DNA of 64,000 bases from Salarias fasciatus (lineage: Eukaryota > Chordata > Actinopteri > Blenniiformes > Blenniidae): positions 24,904,431 through 24,968,430 of the forward strand of contig NC_043754.1 in the NCBI RefSeq assembly GCF_902148845.1, in the 5' to 3' direction. The position numbers and the translations under genes were made by a program. Shown one piece after another: positions 46,690-60,181 of the stretch. How positions within the stretch are numbered: the stretch's first letter is position 1; each line of letters opens with the position of its first letter. The notes below the pieces were generated by a model. It saw only the letters and a program-made list of their open reading frames with translations. It had not been told where the DNA came from and ran no database searches.

Positions 46690-48575
46690 GAGAGGAAGCA
46701 GCAACACACACACACACACACACACACACGAACATGATATTTCTTCAAATCAATATTCAGATCAATAATCACCATTCAGAGGAACAGAACATCACATCAA
46801 CCCCCCCCTTGCCTGGACCTCCCTCTGCCCCCTGGCCCCCGGTGTGACTGTCCTCAGTGGCCCCCAGCCACATGGCCCCACCAGCACGGGGACCGGCCCA
46901 CGTCCCAGAAGGCCCAAGGGCTCTGTGGCGTTGTGGGCGACGCACCACACCCGTCAAAAAACACGGACCGAGGAGTCCAACGCACACGAGTCAGAGGGCG
47001 AAGGTGAAACCCCGCGCTGCCATGACAGTGAGGGCGGGGCTGTGGGGGAACCCCAGGGCCCCCTGAGGCCCCCCACAGCCCCGGGGGCACCACCGGCCCG
47101 TCTCACCCGCCCCGTCAGGGAGGTGGAGCTTCAGCCAGTGTGACAGGACCGCAAAGCCCTCAGTGAAAAAGAGATTTCTGATCAAACACGAGTTCAAACA
47201 GTAAATGATCAATAACCAGAGTCAGTAGAAAAGAGCAGAGTCTGTCATGTATCAGAGCTGAAATCAGTCCACAGAGTGAATCCAGAGAGTGAAGGGTGAG
47301 CCGCTCTCACAGCCGAGGTCTTCCAGGTCCAGGAACAGCAGCAGTCTGGCTCCAGGTGAGAAACTCGGCTTTTTAGGAAACCTCCTTTCTGCTGAAGCTC
47401 CTCAGAGGGTTCACACTGCTGCCTAACTGGACACACTGACCTCTGACCCTCAGAGTCCAGCTGGAGAACTGGCCTTGGACCAGTTCACTGAGGGGGTTCT
47501 GCTGTCTGAGCATTTGCAGTGCGCACAGAGGGAAAGAGGGAAGCAGAGATGAAAACAATCATCTCTTCTCAGCCTTTTCCGGGGATTTCTCAGCTCCTGC
47601 AGTAATTCTCGTCTGTATTCAGGTTGTGGCTCATCTATAATGATTTCTCAGCTTCTAAAAGTTTGATTTAAGGCTTGTGTCCGGAGTTTCCGTTCGTTTC
47701 CAATGTATGTATCATTTTTTAACAGAGCATAAATGTGTCAGTCTGGCTTGATATTATAATATATTAGTAGCATAAAGCAATATAAAAATGTATTTATGAG
47801 CCCCGCCTTCGTCTCATAGACCCCCATGTTATCCGAAAAAGCGCCGGTCAGCTTCAGCCAATAGATTTCGAGCTTCTGCTTTGTCATGCTGTCAATCAAC
47901 GTGTGGAGCAGCCAGAGAGCACGGTCGCTCGCCCAGCAGAGGAGAGTTAGCTACGCAGCAGCCGCCGCGCTTTCCTCGGATATATCCACTGTCTGCTGAA
48001 CATCCACCGTAAACAGCTCAACATGGAGGATGCTGTAGGAGTCGGAGGCTCTCATTTTCACCCGATGGATAATGTGCGTGCACAATTAAAGGGGCGTGGC
48101 TTGGTCGCTCACGAAAGAAGAGGGAGGGCGGAACCTGAGACGTTGGATTAAAAAAAAACTCTCATTCTTTCAAAACTCCGAACATGAGCTTTAACAGATG
48201 AACCAGGATCTCAAAGAACACAGAATTGATCATTTGAAAGGAAATTTCCTCCCCCTTTTTTGAAAACATTTTATTTTTGAGGATTAAAAAAACTCTCAAT
48301 CCGTCAAAACTCCGGACTCGAGCTTCAAGGGGGTAGGACGTTTGTTTAAGGGGGGTCTGCCGCCCCTCCCCCACTATCAAGACCAAGTTGAAGAACCCAA
48401 CAGCACCGTGAGGACTGATCGTGTCATGGACAGAGATGTCACTCCAAATAAACCAACATTTCAAATTTCAAGTTAAAAAACTTTTGATCATGAACTGTTG
48501 ACCGTTAAAAATACATTTAGGCTCAGTAAAAATCTAAGATATGCACAGTTTATTGGATATATCCATGCTATGTAG
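46690..48575. other. gene-free interval upstream of the NLR gene
   Basis: CA repeat at 46705-46731, a GC-rich stretch at 46800-47140 whose long frames on both strands look like composition artefacts, and a short direct repeat (AAAACTCTCAWTC type) at about 48155 and 48287. The promoter of the NLR gene should lie near 46700 but no clear element was found. Confidence 0.5.
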
Positions 48576-48578
48576 GCT

Positions 48579-48938
48579 TATGTGTATGTTTTTCTCTGCA
48601 TCCCTCAGGACGTAAGGTCACAGATTTCACAGCAGGAGTCCCCGTCGCAGTAAATCACTTTTGTTTGTGTTTTAGTTTTAGTTTTACATCATCTTACTCC
48701 TTAAAAAAATAGAAATGTGTCTTCAGAGTTGTCCTTGTTGATCACCTCTTTTCAACTTTTTAAACTGCCTTATTTGAAATGTAGAGATGACAACATATGA
48801 TTCCATTAACATATTAGCTGATACCAACACAGGTATATGATTTACTTAATTTCTTGAAATGACAGTCTGAGAAACCAAGTTATCAAGATAAGAAATATTT
48901 TGTTTGAAATAATCTTTAATTTTTTTTTTTAATTTTTC

Positions 48939-48995
<57 letters not shown>

Positions 48996-51153
48996 ATATT
49001 ATATATATTATACACACACACCTCTCTATTATAAAAAGCATTGTCCTGACAGTTCGGTGTCTGGTTTTTCAACTGTGGCCCAATAGGGGGCGCTAAAGCG
49101 CCGTCCTCAGGGTGCGGTCCAGTGCTGTCTCCAGTGCTGCAGACATATATAATTGACTCTATTTGATCAGAAAATGATCATTCTGTTTCAGGCTCTGCCA
49201 CTGATATCTTCAGGTTCTGGACAAGAACAAACCAGAGACTGGAAACCACTGAGAGCAAAGAGACTAAAGAAAGAACCGAAGCCTTTAAATGACTTTTTTA
49301 CTTTCACTTTCACCAGGAGTCTCAGTTCTCAGTGAGAAAATACAGATAAAGGAAACCAAGCAAGGCAACTCAGAGCAAATGTGGAAGATAAAGCATGAAA
49401 TCAATCCATGGGTTCAGTTTTCAGCTTGAAATGACACTAAAAGCAGCTAAACATCAGGACACAGGGAGACAGTGAGACTCATTAAAACTCACATTTCTTC
49501 CTGTGGACCAGTCAGACGGAGCAGAGATCCTGGAGACACGGAGACTTGTGAAGTGAACTGCGCCACGATCTGGATGTGAGACCTTATCTCCACCAGAGGA
49601 GCAGGATGTTTTTTAAAGGAGACGCAGCTCGCTGCTCCGGAGGACCGGTGACTGCACTCTAAAAAGAAATTTCTAGACTCAACAAAAAAAATCAACGCAA
49701 CAGTTAGCATTAGTCTTTTTAAGTTATGGCAACCTCAGAAATTACATTGAATCAACAAACTATATTACTTTGAGTGAATTCATTTTTTGTCATCAGGCAA
49801 AGATCATTTTAAGTACTGCTTACTTAATAAATGCAAGATTTTTAAGTTGGTAACTCAAATGAATTGGTTGCCCACTTTTAAGTTGTTAAAATGGCCAGTT
49901 TCTGTTGATCCTTAATGTTGAGAGTATTTGAGAAGACGTTGCTGTCATGGGCACTGTGGACTGATTCTGCACAGACAATATCAGGCTATTAATAAGCCCA
50001 GAGGCAGATGGGAACTGTTCTGTTGAACTCTCTAAGATTTATAGCAGCAGCAGGAGCAGATTAAATGCTCAATACTTCTCATTCCAGGTTTGACACAAAA
50101 AGTAACTCAACTTTAGATTAACTGAACAACAAGAACACGACCAAACACAACTACCAATAACACTATTAACATCAGAACATCGAAATAAATCATGAATTCA
50201 ATGTTTAAATCTTGAATATCTCATCCCAAACTCCCATGATGCATTGTGGCACTACCATCATCTTTGTTAAATTCTTCAAAGAGCCTGTTTCCTTTATGCT
50301 GTGACCAACTCTAACCATGCCGATGTGGTGTCCTTACCCTACTAAAAATGAATTTTAGTCACCATGAAATGTTGCTTGTATCAAGGTTTTTCATCCTGCT
50401 AACCCACTGTCCAACTTGTCCAGGCATGGTGTGTGGCGAGAGGGAACTTCAAATTGTGAAGTCAACGTTGACAAAATCAAATTATCAAGTCAAGTTTGTG
50501 AAGTTATAACAACTTGAATTTTGTTTTAAACCCATCAACAATGAATTTTGAGTTCAAACTGCAAGCAAAATTAAGTTGATGTAATTAAGAACATAACAAC
50601 TTTTTCATAACTTGAAAAAAATAGGTTTGGAACTTAGAAAGTTTATCAAAATCAACTAATTACAAATTTTTACTTGGATCCATATATTAAATCAAGTGGT
50701 GTTAGAAGCTCCTCTGAGTTACTTTTCAGAGTGTGCAGTCAAGCCAGACGACACGTTGTTTAGTGGGGTGCACATATTCTCATCATTACGGTAAAAGCGA
50801 AACTGAAAGGATAACAAAATAAACATCCAGTGCTTACAAAATACATCCACGCTGTCTGCCCTGGCAGGGATCACAACTCACCTTATTGATCATTAATAGA
50901 AGACATATTAATACTGTTGCTAAAACACACAACTAAACTACGAAGTAAATTAAGGAAAGCTTTAATGCTGATTTTGACTCAATAAGTCAAAGAATCTAGC
51001 AGAAACTGACCTAAAACAAGACATTTTCCATGTAAATATTAATATAAACTATTGAAAACATTAACTCAAATACATTATCTCAAAGAAAGTGTATAGAATT
51101 GCATAAGAAATTAATTTGACTCCAAGTATGTTAAAATTCAAGTAACGTTTCCT
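48579..51153. repeat. long dispersed repeat, copy 2
   Basis: The partner of 18965-20935. It contains a (TA)n tract (48945-49000) and a CACTA-like element (49655-50733) that copy 1 lacks. It ends at a TTAA where another element begins. Confidence 0.8.
49655..50733. mobile_element. CACTA/EnSpm-like non-autonomous element, 1079 bp
   Basis: The inverted ends are CACTCTAAAAAG and CACTCTGAAAAG, with TG on both sides (49653-49654, 50734-50735). The uninterrupted site is in copy 1 at about 20525 (GTGACTGCAGTC). No coding frame. Confidence 0.75.
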
Positions 51154-51157
51154 TTAA

Positions 51158-51727
51158 AGGGGCTAATGGGCCATTTTCACAGCTCCACCACTTCCTGAAA
51201 ATAGCTGTGCACATTCATTTCCTGTCTTGCATTATTGGCCAAAATGATTAATCCAGGTGTGTCTTGTTGCAGCAGTCTAAACAAGACACACCTGGATTAA
51301 TCAGTTTGGCCAATAATGCAAGACAGGAAATGAATGTGCACAGCTATTTTCAGGAAGTAGTGAAGCTGTGAAAATACCCCATTCTGAAACCCTGAAGAGA
51401 AAACGCTCTGTTTCACTGAAAGTCTCGCCTCTTCCCCTGTGGGCTTTGACTGACAGCATACTTCAACCAATCAGCGCTTCAAAACAAATACCTGGTGAGC
51501 TTTAGCTCTTTAGCTCTAGCTTCTCTACACGCAAAGACACGCGAAAACATCTTTTCCTGTTAGAAACTCACCAAGCGCAGACCCTTCAGACTCTTGCTCT
51601 TGCTTGATTGTTGCTTTCAGACGATGGTCAAAGTTTATCTCCGTAACCGGAGATACAAAAAGCAGCAACGCTGATTGCCAACGGCCTGCGGGAGGGGGGC
51701 TCAGGGGAGCCATCTTCTCCGTGTGAC
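51158..51727. mobile_element. TTAA-site element (truncated) with a fold-back inserted
   Basis: Begins AGGGGCTAA after TTAA (51154-51157). From 51384 on, the body matches the element at 57878-58538 in reverse orientation. It lacks the far end. The fold-back 51165-51383 interrupts it; the matching uninterrupted site is near 58405-58425. Confidence 0.75.
51165..51383. mobile_element. fold-back (palindromic) element
   Basis: Arms 51165-51267 and 51280-51383 are near-perfect complements. The inner core GATTAATCCAGGTGTGTCTT is shared with 26710-26930, while the outer parts have diverged. Confidence 0.9.
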
Positions 51728-52159
51728 GTCACAACCCAGTCTCACGGCAATTCGTGTAATGAGTCACGTAAATTAATCTATTGCATCGTGCCCGGGAGCA
51801 CGATTTGCACAGTTTTTTCATGTCCCACGTCACTCTTTTTAAACTAATACATTTCAATGAGAGTCGCCTGGCCACGCCCCCCTCGCGATTAAACGAGGCT
51901 TAAACTATTGTTTCTTTTATCCAGACACTCAAATAATAGCCAGTTTTACTGTTTTATTGCCCTGTCCACGCTGAAGGTAACTTTAAAGATGTGTGCAGCC
52001 ACACTGCTGAACAGGAACATGCTGGAAACATCGCGATAGTATCCATTCAAATATAAAAGGGGAGAAAAAAAATTATCCACTCTCTGTATGGTGGAAATAC
52101 ATATTGGCGATCTACGTGGTTCCATTCTCAGTTCAAATGTGTTCAAAAGTGAGCAAAGC

Positions 52160-52400
52160 GACATAACAAAGCGACTTTGACCGGGGAGGAACGGACATGC
52201 AGCGCAGGAAGTAGCTACGACTGCTCACCGGCTGCCGACAGCTCAGTTGCGGGCAGCCGGTTCAGCTGCTCCGCTGCTCCGCTCGTGGCGGCGGGCGGGC
52301 GGGCGACTGGGCTGTGCAGCGGCGCACCGGGCTCCCCGGTTGGGAGACTGGAGGACAAATTGTGTGATTCTGGTGACTGACAGGTTAGAAGTGGACAGTG
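52160..52400. promoter_or_regulatory. small GC/CpG-rich island
   Basis: About 240 bp are far richer in CpG than the surroundings (GCGGGCGGGCGGGCGACTGG and similar). It could be a promoter or first exon of an unseen gene. No convincing protein or downstream exon was found within the window. Confidence 0.35.
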
Positions 52401-53703
52401 TGCCCGGAGCTTAATGTTCGCAGTTCTGTGTGCACCAGCTAGCTTAGCTACAAGCACGCAGGCTCTGTTTGCTCACGTGACAGAACCGCAATGCATCATG
52501 GGAATCGTAGTGAAAAACAAGACGGGTGGTCCGATATGCACAATAACCCGCCGCGTGCCTCTCATATGCACATCTGTTCGGCAGGTTTATGCACCAGATC
52601 ATCCGTGCTTCCACATCTGCCCGGGACGCTGCGCCAAAATCATCTTATAGACTGTCAGTGAACAAAACCCGCTCATCCAGAGAGCGAGACAGTCGGTATC
52701 GCGAGAACACAAGATCTCGCGGGAATAGCAACATTAGCAGTCACACAGTTGCTGGCAAATCACAGAAATAAATCCAGATCGATGTTTCTTCACACTCAAT
52801 TCATAAGACACGCATTACCCTTTACCAGTAGCACATGTTCAGCTGTTCATACGGTTTATCGGCGTTCATAAGCTCATAAACGTAACCCTACGTTCAAACC
52901 CCATAAGGAACTACAAAATCGGTGACGTCATCACATAGACTTGCATCATTCCCGCCATTACAATTTGTAGTTCTATCTTCAAAATACCCCTTATCCCTAA
53001 GTAGAAGAGTAAAACATACAAAATAAGTACATTTAGGGGTTTAGAGTGATGAGGAACATGCTTCTTTGGATTATTTTTTCAAATGAAACTGACATACATA
53101 AGTGAAATTTAGTTTTTACCACATATCGTGATGCCCCCTGCTGGTGATAATATCAAGTCAAACCTGACAGGATAGTGGAGTTCAAGAGCTTTGTACAACA
53201 GTTGGTCCCATGATTCTAGCATTTTTCATTGTCAAAATAGAAGCTTTAAAGGAATACTCCGAAGATTTTGGACCCACGCCCAATCCCGATCATTTACAGA
53301 GTGAGATAAGCTCATAAATACCTTTTTGTGTCCGTTCGTCCAGTGGCTGGCTAACAGCTGTTAGCATCGTAGTTGCAGCCTGGAGTCCGGTCTGTGCTGC
53401 AGGGAGTCAGCTCACAATGACTCAAACTCCCAGGATGATCCAGGAACTCATCATAAAGGACTTTGCTGGTCCATGATGTTCACTAGATGAGACTAGAGGG
53501 TGGAGCTCAGGTAATCGGGCTCTTTTCAATTCTCTGAGTGAGTTTCTGTGGAACTGATTTGTCAATCTTATGTGTGTTTTTTCTGAAAGATGTCCGCAGT
53601 TGTCTGAATTCACATTTTTGAGCGTTTATGTATTTTCATTCAAACTTCATTTGTTTCTCCTGCAGTTCTAAATAATTAATTTAAGCTGAAATGGTGACAT
53701 TTT
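52401..53703. other. no gene; end of a TTAA element
   Basis: At 53248 TTTAAAGGAATACTCCGAAG resembles the start of a common fish TTAA element; the other end was not found. Otherwise nothing recognisable. Confidence 0.4.
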
Positions 53704-53915
53704 AGTGACAGAAATGGAACATGTCCTGTGGGGGGATGTAACCAGGGTACAAGGCAGGGAGGTCCCTCTGTCAAAGCAGTAAAATAATGATAGCAGTAAA
53801 ACAACAGACGAGTCTGTCTGCCTGAAAAAAAAAAAACTAAAACTAAAACCCTTCAATGAATCTGGGCAGAGTTGCACAGATCTGTCCGTTATACTGTAAA
53901 AGGAAAATAAAGAAT
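53704..53915. repeat. tRNA-linked duplicated block, copy 2
   Basis: Nearly identical to 11881-12089 and, like it, directly followed by tRNA-Val(AAC). Here no gene precedes it. Confidence 0.85.
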
Positions 53916-53988
53916 TGTTTCCGCCCGGTCTCGAACCGGGGACCTTTCGCGTGTTAGGCGAACGTGATAACCACTACACTACGGAAAC
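53916..53988 (-). tRNA. tRNA-Val(AAC)
   Basis: An intact 73-nt cloverleaf with AAC anticodon, A and B boxes and discriminator A, identical to the gene at 12090-12162. It is arranged head-to-head with the CAC gene 132 bp away. Confidence 0.95.
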
Positions 53989-54120
53989 TGCCATACGTCA
54001 TTACACAGCGGATAAGAGTGACGTCACTTTAAGAGCCGCTTACTCTTCGTGTGCGTTAGCTGGGAAGCAAATAGCACAGTTGGCTGTCGAGGGCCGCCCG
54101 TTATCCACGCTCGACGGAGC

Positions 54121-54193
54121 GTTTCCGTAGTGTAGTGGTTATCACGTTCGCCTCACACGCGAAAGGTCCCCGGTTCGAAACCGGGCGGAAACA
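54121..54193 (+). tRNA. tRNA-Val(CAC)
   Basis: An intact cloverleaf; all stems pair, the T-loop is TTCGAAA and the anticodon CAC. It is the best-preserved CAC copy in the window. There is no clear TTTT within 12 nt downstream. Confidence 0.95.
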
Positions 54194-54654
54194 TGCTTAT
54201 TGTTCTTGTTCCTTAAATGTTATCTGATGTTTCCCTTAAATTCGTATAGATTAATCATAGGTCACATTCCAAAAAGGGCCTCTTATTCAGTGTCTTTGTT
54301 CAGAGAATTCATTTTCAATGAACAAACAACAAAGTCAACATTTTCTGCACCTCGATGGCATTTTTTCATGGAGCAGATACAGAGTGCAGTTATAGCTACA
54401 CTTTAAAGAAAGACAGTGAAAGGAGTTCCAGTGTTTCCATGGACCTGTTCTCTGTGCACAGCTGTGGTTATATTACAAACTCACAGCACCCTCTAGTGGT
54501 CTAACATGTAAACTGCAGCCTGTGTGAACTCGTGGTTTGGCTGATGAAGCTCAGATCTGTCCATGACACTGTGGATCAGTTTTATCTGGAAAATGTTTCT
54601 CCAGCTTTACTGCTTCTCTCCTAATTCACTTTAATCTGCCGTAGATTAAATGCA

Positions 54655-54850
54655 CATGTGGCTCAGTTAGTAGAATGGTCCTTCCACATTTGGAAACTTG
54701 TTCGTTCGATTCTCCACACACTGAAGTGTCCTTGACCAAATAGCTGACCCCCTAACTGCTCCCAGTGGATGTATAGAGTGCCTTGCATATGGTTGGGTGA
54801 ACATGAACTGCAGTGTGAAGCACTTTAGTCTGTGTAAAAGTGAGTAAATA
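54655..54850 (+). mobile_element. diverged tRNA-derived SINE
   Basis: GTGGCTCAGTTAGTAGAATG (A box), TTCGTTCGATTCTCC (B box), AAGTGTCCTTGACCAAA core and a GTGTGAAGCACTTTAG tail follow the order of the SINE at 5434, with many changes. Confidence 0.75.
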
Positions 54851-56240
54851 ACTGTTGCCCAGTTAAATGTTTGCAGACTTGAACGTATTCATCAAAAACA
54901 GGTTTATTGCCAAATGCAGTTTTTACAACACTGGGAATCTGTTGTGGTGGTTGGTGCAACAATAAATACAGCACAACAATAAATCGCAGAAAAGGAAAAA
55001 ATGTATTAAGAAGAATAAAAATCTGAGGGAAACATAATCTTAAACATTAAAGTCTAAAAAAAACTGTGAAAAGATCATTTTTATCAGTCTGGGCTCAATG
55101 GACAGGAATTCAAATTGTTGGCACTTTAATTACAAAAATAACAACAATCAACAAGCAAGGATCAAGCATCAGTTGATGACTTTTTTATCTGTAGATCTTT
55201 CTCTGGGTTTAAGTTGATAAGCTTCAGAAAAGTACAAAAAACAGTTTCATCTGCATATAAAGTGCCATCACAATGCCAGAGGATCTCATACAAAGCCTTG
55301 TGGGACACCAGAATATAAACAAGAATGGAGGAATAGAGACAGAACAAGGATTAATTAAAAAAAAAAAAAAAAAAAACCCTCAATGTTGTCATTTTCAGGT
55401 TTACTATGATTTACAAACAAATGACTCGTCACCCTCGTCCTCTCGTGGCCAGAGAGCCCGGAGCAAATCAGTTTGGCTTCACCGTGACAAACGTGGATGA
55501 TAGAGTCAGAAAAAAGAGCAGAAATCACAGCGTGCTGTCCTCCTCTTCCTCCTCTTCCTCCTCTTCCACCGACTGGCTGTGCTTTGGGTTCCTCTCCCAT
55601 CGGGGATTCAACCTCCAAACTCCTGCACAGCACAGCACAAGTGAGTGGTCAGTTCAAAAATAAGAGAAGTGGAACCGCTGGAACCTGGTTCTCCCAGCGG
55701 CTGCTGAAGAAACAGCAGGAAGTCGGTCTCCTCAGCAGCTGTCAGCTTTATTCATGTAGAAATAGATCTATCTTTGAACAACTGCTCATGTGATTTTGGA
55801 CGAGTTTCAGGCATAAATCATATTACTAGTGCAGTATTAGGCCAATTTGAAATTGGTTTCAGTCCTGGTTTAAATACATATTTTGGATGTGGTCAGAACT
55901 ATTTAATGTCTGGTTTTGATCGAGGTGGAGACTTGATATTAGACTTAATTTGATGAGTTTTAGACCTGGTTCAGGTTGTTTCTACGCTGGTTTTGGACCC
56001 TACTGTCAAGCTTGTTTCAGACCTGGTTTAAGAGGGACGTGGTTTATTTCTAATGACTTTTAGAGGAAGTTGTGGAGATTTTCTAAGGTGGTTTTGGACT
56101 CGTTCCAGATGTTGTATCAGCCTTGGATTCAGATCTGGTCTGAGAGACTTCACAACAAAGCACCGAGAGACAGACTGGATGAAAGAGGAGGGAAATGTCC
56201 ACATCTGGATGGACACGGGGGGAAGCCTGAAGTCTGAGTG
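54851..56240. other. no gene; degenerate repeat near 55800-56140
   Basis: A-rich run at 55356-55376. A TCCTCTTCC tract at 55541-55567. From 55790 to 56140 words like GGTTTTAGACCTGGTTYCAG recur irregularly, a decayed minisatellite. Confidence 0.5.
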
Positions 56241-57672
56241 TTACTGACTGTATGCAGCAGTGAGCAGCACCGCAGGGACGAAGACGATGAAGGACAGTCT
56301 GACTGTGTTACCAACGAACATCTGGAGAGTGTTTTCATTCTGCTGCTTCTGGATGGACGACTACAAACAAACAAACAAACAAACACTTAAGATCCAACAC
56401 ACTGAGATGACCAGATGCAACTGAACCAAAAAACCAAAGAATGAGTTACCAGGACCGGCGCGACCGCGGGCTCTGTGGCTGAACTGTCTGGCTGCCCGGT
56501 GACGGCTCCTGATAAACCACGGGAAAGATTAGTTCAGTGTGGAGTGTGTGAGGAAGGAGCTGACTGCTGGTAAATTGAGCGCAGTGTGTTCACCTGACTG
56601 CTCCTGAGCTGCCGTGGTCTGTGGTGCGTTCAGGGAACGCTGGTCCTTCCCGTCTGAGAGCTGTGGAGTCTCGGAGGCCGAGGGGCTGGGCCGGGCTGCA
56701 GGACCAGAAGAAACAACCAGTCAGAGTGGAAACAATGGGACCCGGCGCCGAGTGGGCGGAGTGGACGTACGAAGGACGATGATGAGGTGGACGGACGACG
56801 TCTCGTCGTTGAAGAGTCCCGGAAGCTGAACTCTGCAGTGATAGAAACCTGAGTCCGACTGCCGCAGGTCCGAAATGGACAGAGAGGAGGAAGAGGACAC
56901 CGAGAACCTGGAGGGCAAAAACACAGCCCGTCTGTTCAGACGGTGTCAGATCTCATCTCATCTAATCCGGTTTGTGCTGGTCTGGTTCAATCCGAAGTGA
57001 TTTAATCCAAACCGGTCAGGTGTGGTGGTTCTGCTCTGATTCCTCTCTAATCTGTTGACCTGATCTGACGTGAAGCGGTCCAGTCTGACTCAGTCTGGTG
57101 GGTTCTGATCTGGCCTGTGGAGGTGTACCTGTGTGACTTCCGGTACGTGACTCTGCTTCCGGCGCTGTACATGACGGTGTTGTGGCAGCCGAACAGCGAG
57201 GGCTCCCCCGTCCCCCAGCACACCTCCACCCCCGGCTGCTCCACCGCCTCCGAGCGACACGGCAGCGTCGCCGCCTGCCCGGCCACCCCCACCACCGTCT
57301 CCGTGGAGACGGCCGCTGAGACAAACACAATCACAAAGCACGGTGAACATCTCAGAGAACCGGCCTGGTTCCACAGGTCAGCGGTGTGGAACCTGCAGTT
57401 CCTCTAACATCCACCAGGTGCTGCTGCTGCGTCACTATGTGCTGCAGAGGCTGATGAGGGACACGTGGGGTCCAGAAACACACCTGAAAGCAACCTTTAC
57501 AACCAGAAGACCTTTAAAGTCATTACCTGAATTATTCCAAACGTGACATTGACCTATTTCAGCTGCTAACATCTGAATGATAGTCCCTAGATTTACTTTC
57601 TTGCTCACCGTTGTGCCATGTCTCCCAAATGTGTGTGACGAAAGTGGGAGTGTGTGTTTATATGTGTATGCA

Positions 57673-57712
<40 letters not shown>

Positions 57713-60140
57713 CGCGCGTGCAGTTTTGGTGCGGCTATGTTTTCATTTCATTATATTTTGATTTTTGTTTTAACATTGTAAGGCACTTTGTGTTGTTTTT
57801 GTGATATGGCAAAATTGATTTGATTCTTAGTTACAAAAAACTGTGTGAAAATTCAATGCACCCAACTCTTTCCTTAAAGGGGCTGTATCATGCAAAATTC
57901 ACTTTTTGTATGTTTTAACCTTGTTGTATGGCTATGTACTCACCAAAAACACCCCCAAAGCATTTTTTTCCTTCGTGCCTGCGTGTTTGAGCTTTCCCCC
58001 TTGTTGTGCTGCTCAGAGAGGCAGCCCCTCCCGCACCCGTGAAAACGCTCTGTTTTCCGACATTCACGTCACACGGTGAAGATGGCTCCCCTGAGCCCCC
58101 CTCCCGCAGGCCCTCGGCAATCAGCGTTGCTGCTTTTTTCTAACTCTGATTACGGAGATAAACTTTAACCATCGTCTGAAAGCAACAGTCAAGCAAGAGC
58201 AAGAGTCTGAAGGGTCTGCGCTTGGTGAGTTCCTAACAGGAAAAGGCGTTTTCGCGTGTATTTCCGTGTAGAGAAGCTAGAGCTAAAGAGCTAAAGCTAA
58301 CCCTTAGAGACGCTAACGAAGCGCTGATTGGCTGAAGTAGCTGTCAGTCAAAGTCCACAGGGGGAGAGGCGGGATTTTCAGTGAAACGTAGCGTTTTCTC
58401 TTCCGGGTTTCAGAATTAGCCCCAGAAAATCTTTTATTTCACACAAAATGACTTTTCCTTTGCGCCAAAAATAAACTATTACCATGTTAATGCCATTTCT
58501 AGGGTTTGGACGAGCTAAAAAAGCATGATACAGCCCCTTTAAAGTCCATGCACAAGTCATGCTACTCAATAAAGTCAAAAAGATGCTGCATTTAAAATAT
58601 GACTTGCAAATATTAGCTTTAACAGACCAGTCAAAGATGAGTTGATAGTCCAACAATGCAGTAAAACTGCTAAAAAGTAACTTCGGGACAAAGGAACACT
58701 TCTGTCTGTCTCTAAAATCCAGATTGTTCCCTCCGTGAGGCTACCTGCAAGGTTAAATATCAAAGCTGTGAGAAAAACAGAGCTACTCAACTCACTAGGA
58801 ACGCTGACTGCAAGAGAATGAATTCATAGTATTTCCTTTATAAATGTCATGTACGAAAGAAGAATGAAAGTATTTTCTCATTATTAATCCTACAGTGCCT
58901 ACTTATTACATTTTACATTCGACTGAAGCACGAAAAAGCTGGTGAGCTGACTAACAATGCTGCTGGGCAATGAACACAAACTGCTGTGAAAACAAGAGCG
59001 CCAATTTCAGGATGAAAAATATCCAGTTGTTCCTTTTGGAATGCTTGTTATTAGCCTACAAGTTCTTAGCATTAGAATCTTAGTTACTAGCTGAACCTGA
59101 CAGCTCGATTGCTTAGTGAGAAATGAAAAATGCTCATGAGTTTGATGCTTGTTGCCACGGTTTGAAAAATTGGACATTGCTAATTTTTACTTCTTAATTG
59201 TTCATGAAGGATTCCTATCTTCCAATCTGCTTACACTGCTAATTACCTGCTTAAGAAAGCTGACAGCATGGCTAAAGATTTAAGGCATTACGCTAGTTTT
59301 AAAATCCAGAGTGTTTCTTTTAGAAAGCCTGGTGTTGATTTTGGTTTCTGCGCGTCACTAAGCTAACAATGCACGCCTTTAGCTTCAGGCCTGTAGCCTC
59401 AGCTTCAGACCGCTGAAACGGTTAGCAGGAAAACATGGCCTTTAATTTTTATTATTGAGAAGCAAGTTCTTGATTGTTAACTTCTAAATGTGAGCGTAAG
59501 AATGTAAGTTGTCCAAATAAAAGTGCAATAATGCTGTTGATGGGTTACGATTTTATGTTTCTATGCTAAAATCCTAGCTTTAAAAATAAAGATGATTTTC
59601 TTTTTTTTTTTAATCATTATTAATTGTTGTCTTAAACTGTCAAGTCTTCAGCTTCAGACGTCTTAGTCTATCGATGTTTACTATAAATTTTGGAAGCTGC
59701 TTCTCAGTTACACTAAAATGCTAATGTTAGCCTAAGAACTTTTTTTTTTTTTCTTTTAAATTTGATAGCTGTGAGTTAATGCTTAAGACTTTCAGGCTTT
59801 AACCTGAGTTGGCTACTTGTAAATTAAAAAAAAAAAAAAGTTTTTTAACAAATAATTAGTGAGTCACTAATTGCATTAATAAGCTCCGCCCCTTTAAATC
59901 AGGTGAAAATGATGAGGGAAACAGAGAAAATCTGTTCACACAGTCACTGCAGGAGCTCATCTCCCCCTCGCCTCACGTGCATCCTGATAAACGGTGTTTA
60001 TACACGGTAATCCATCTCAACACGTCTCATTTCTTGAATTCAGTCCATATGTGGCGAACAATGAAAGCCTCCCCGCTGGTCGACTGTTCCAGGCCATGAA
60101 AAGCTTCTTGGTTTCTCTCATCTGCCTTTGCAGGAGGAAG

Positions 60141-60181
<41 letters not shown>

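Noticed and set aside
46844-47143. Pro/Arg-rich open frames in GC-rich DNA
   Set aside because: Frames are open on both strands, as expected from high GC content. No domain, no splice context.
55355-55663. Ser-rich and Gly-rich frames
   Set aside because: Caused by a TCCTCTTCC repeat; nothing conserved around it.
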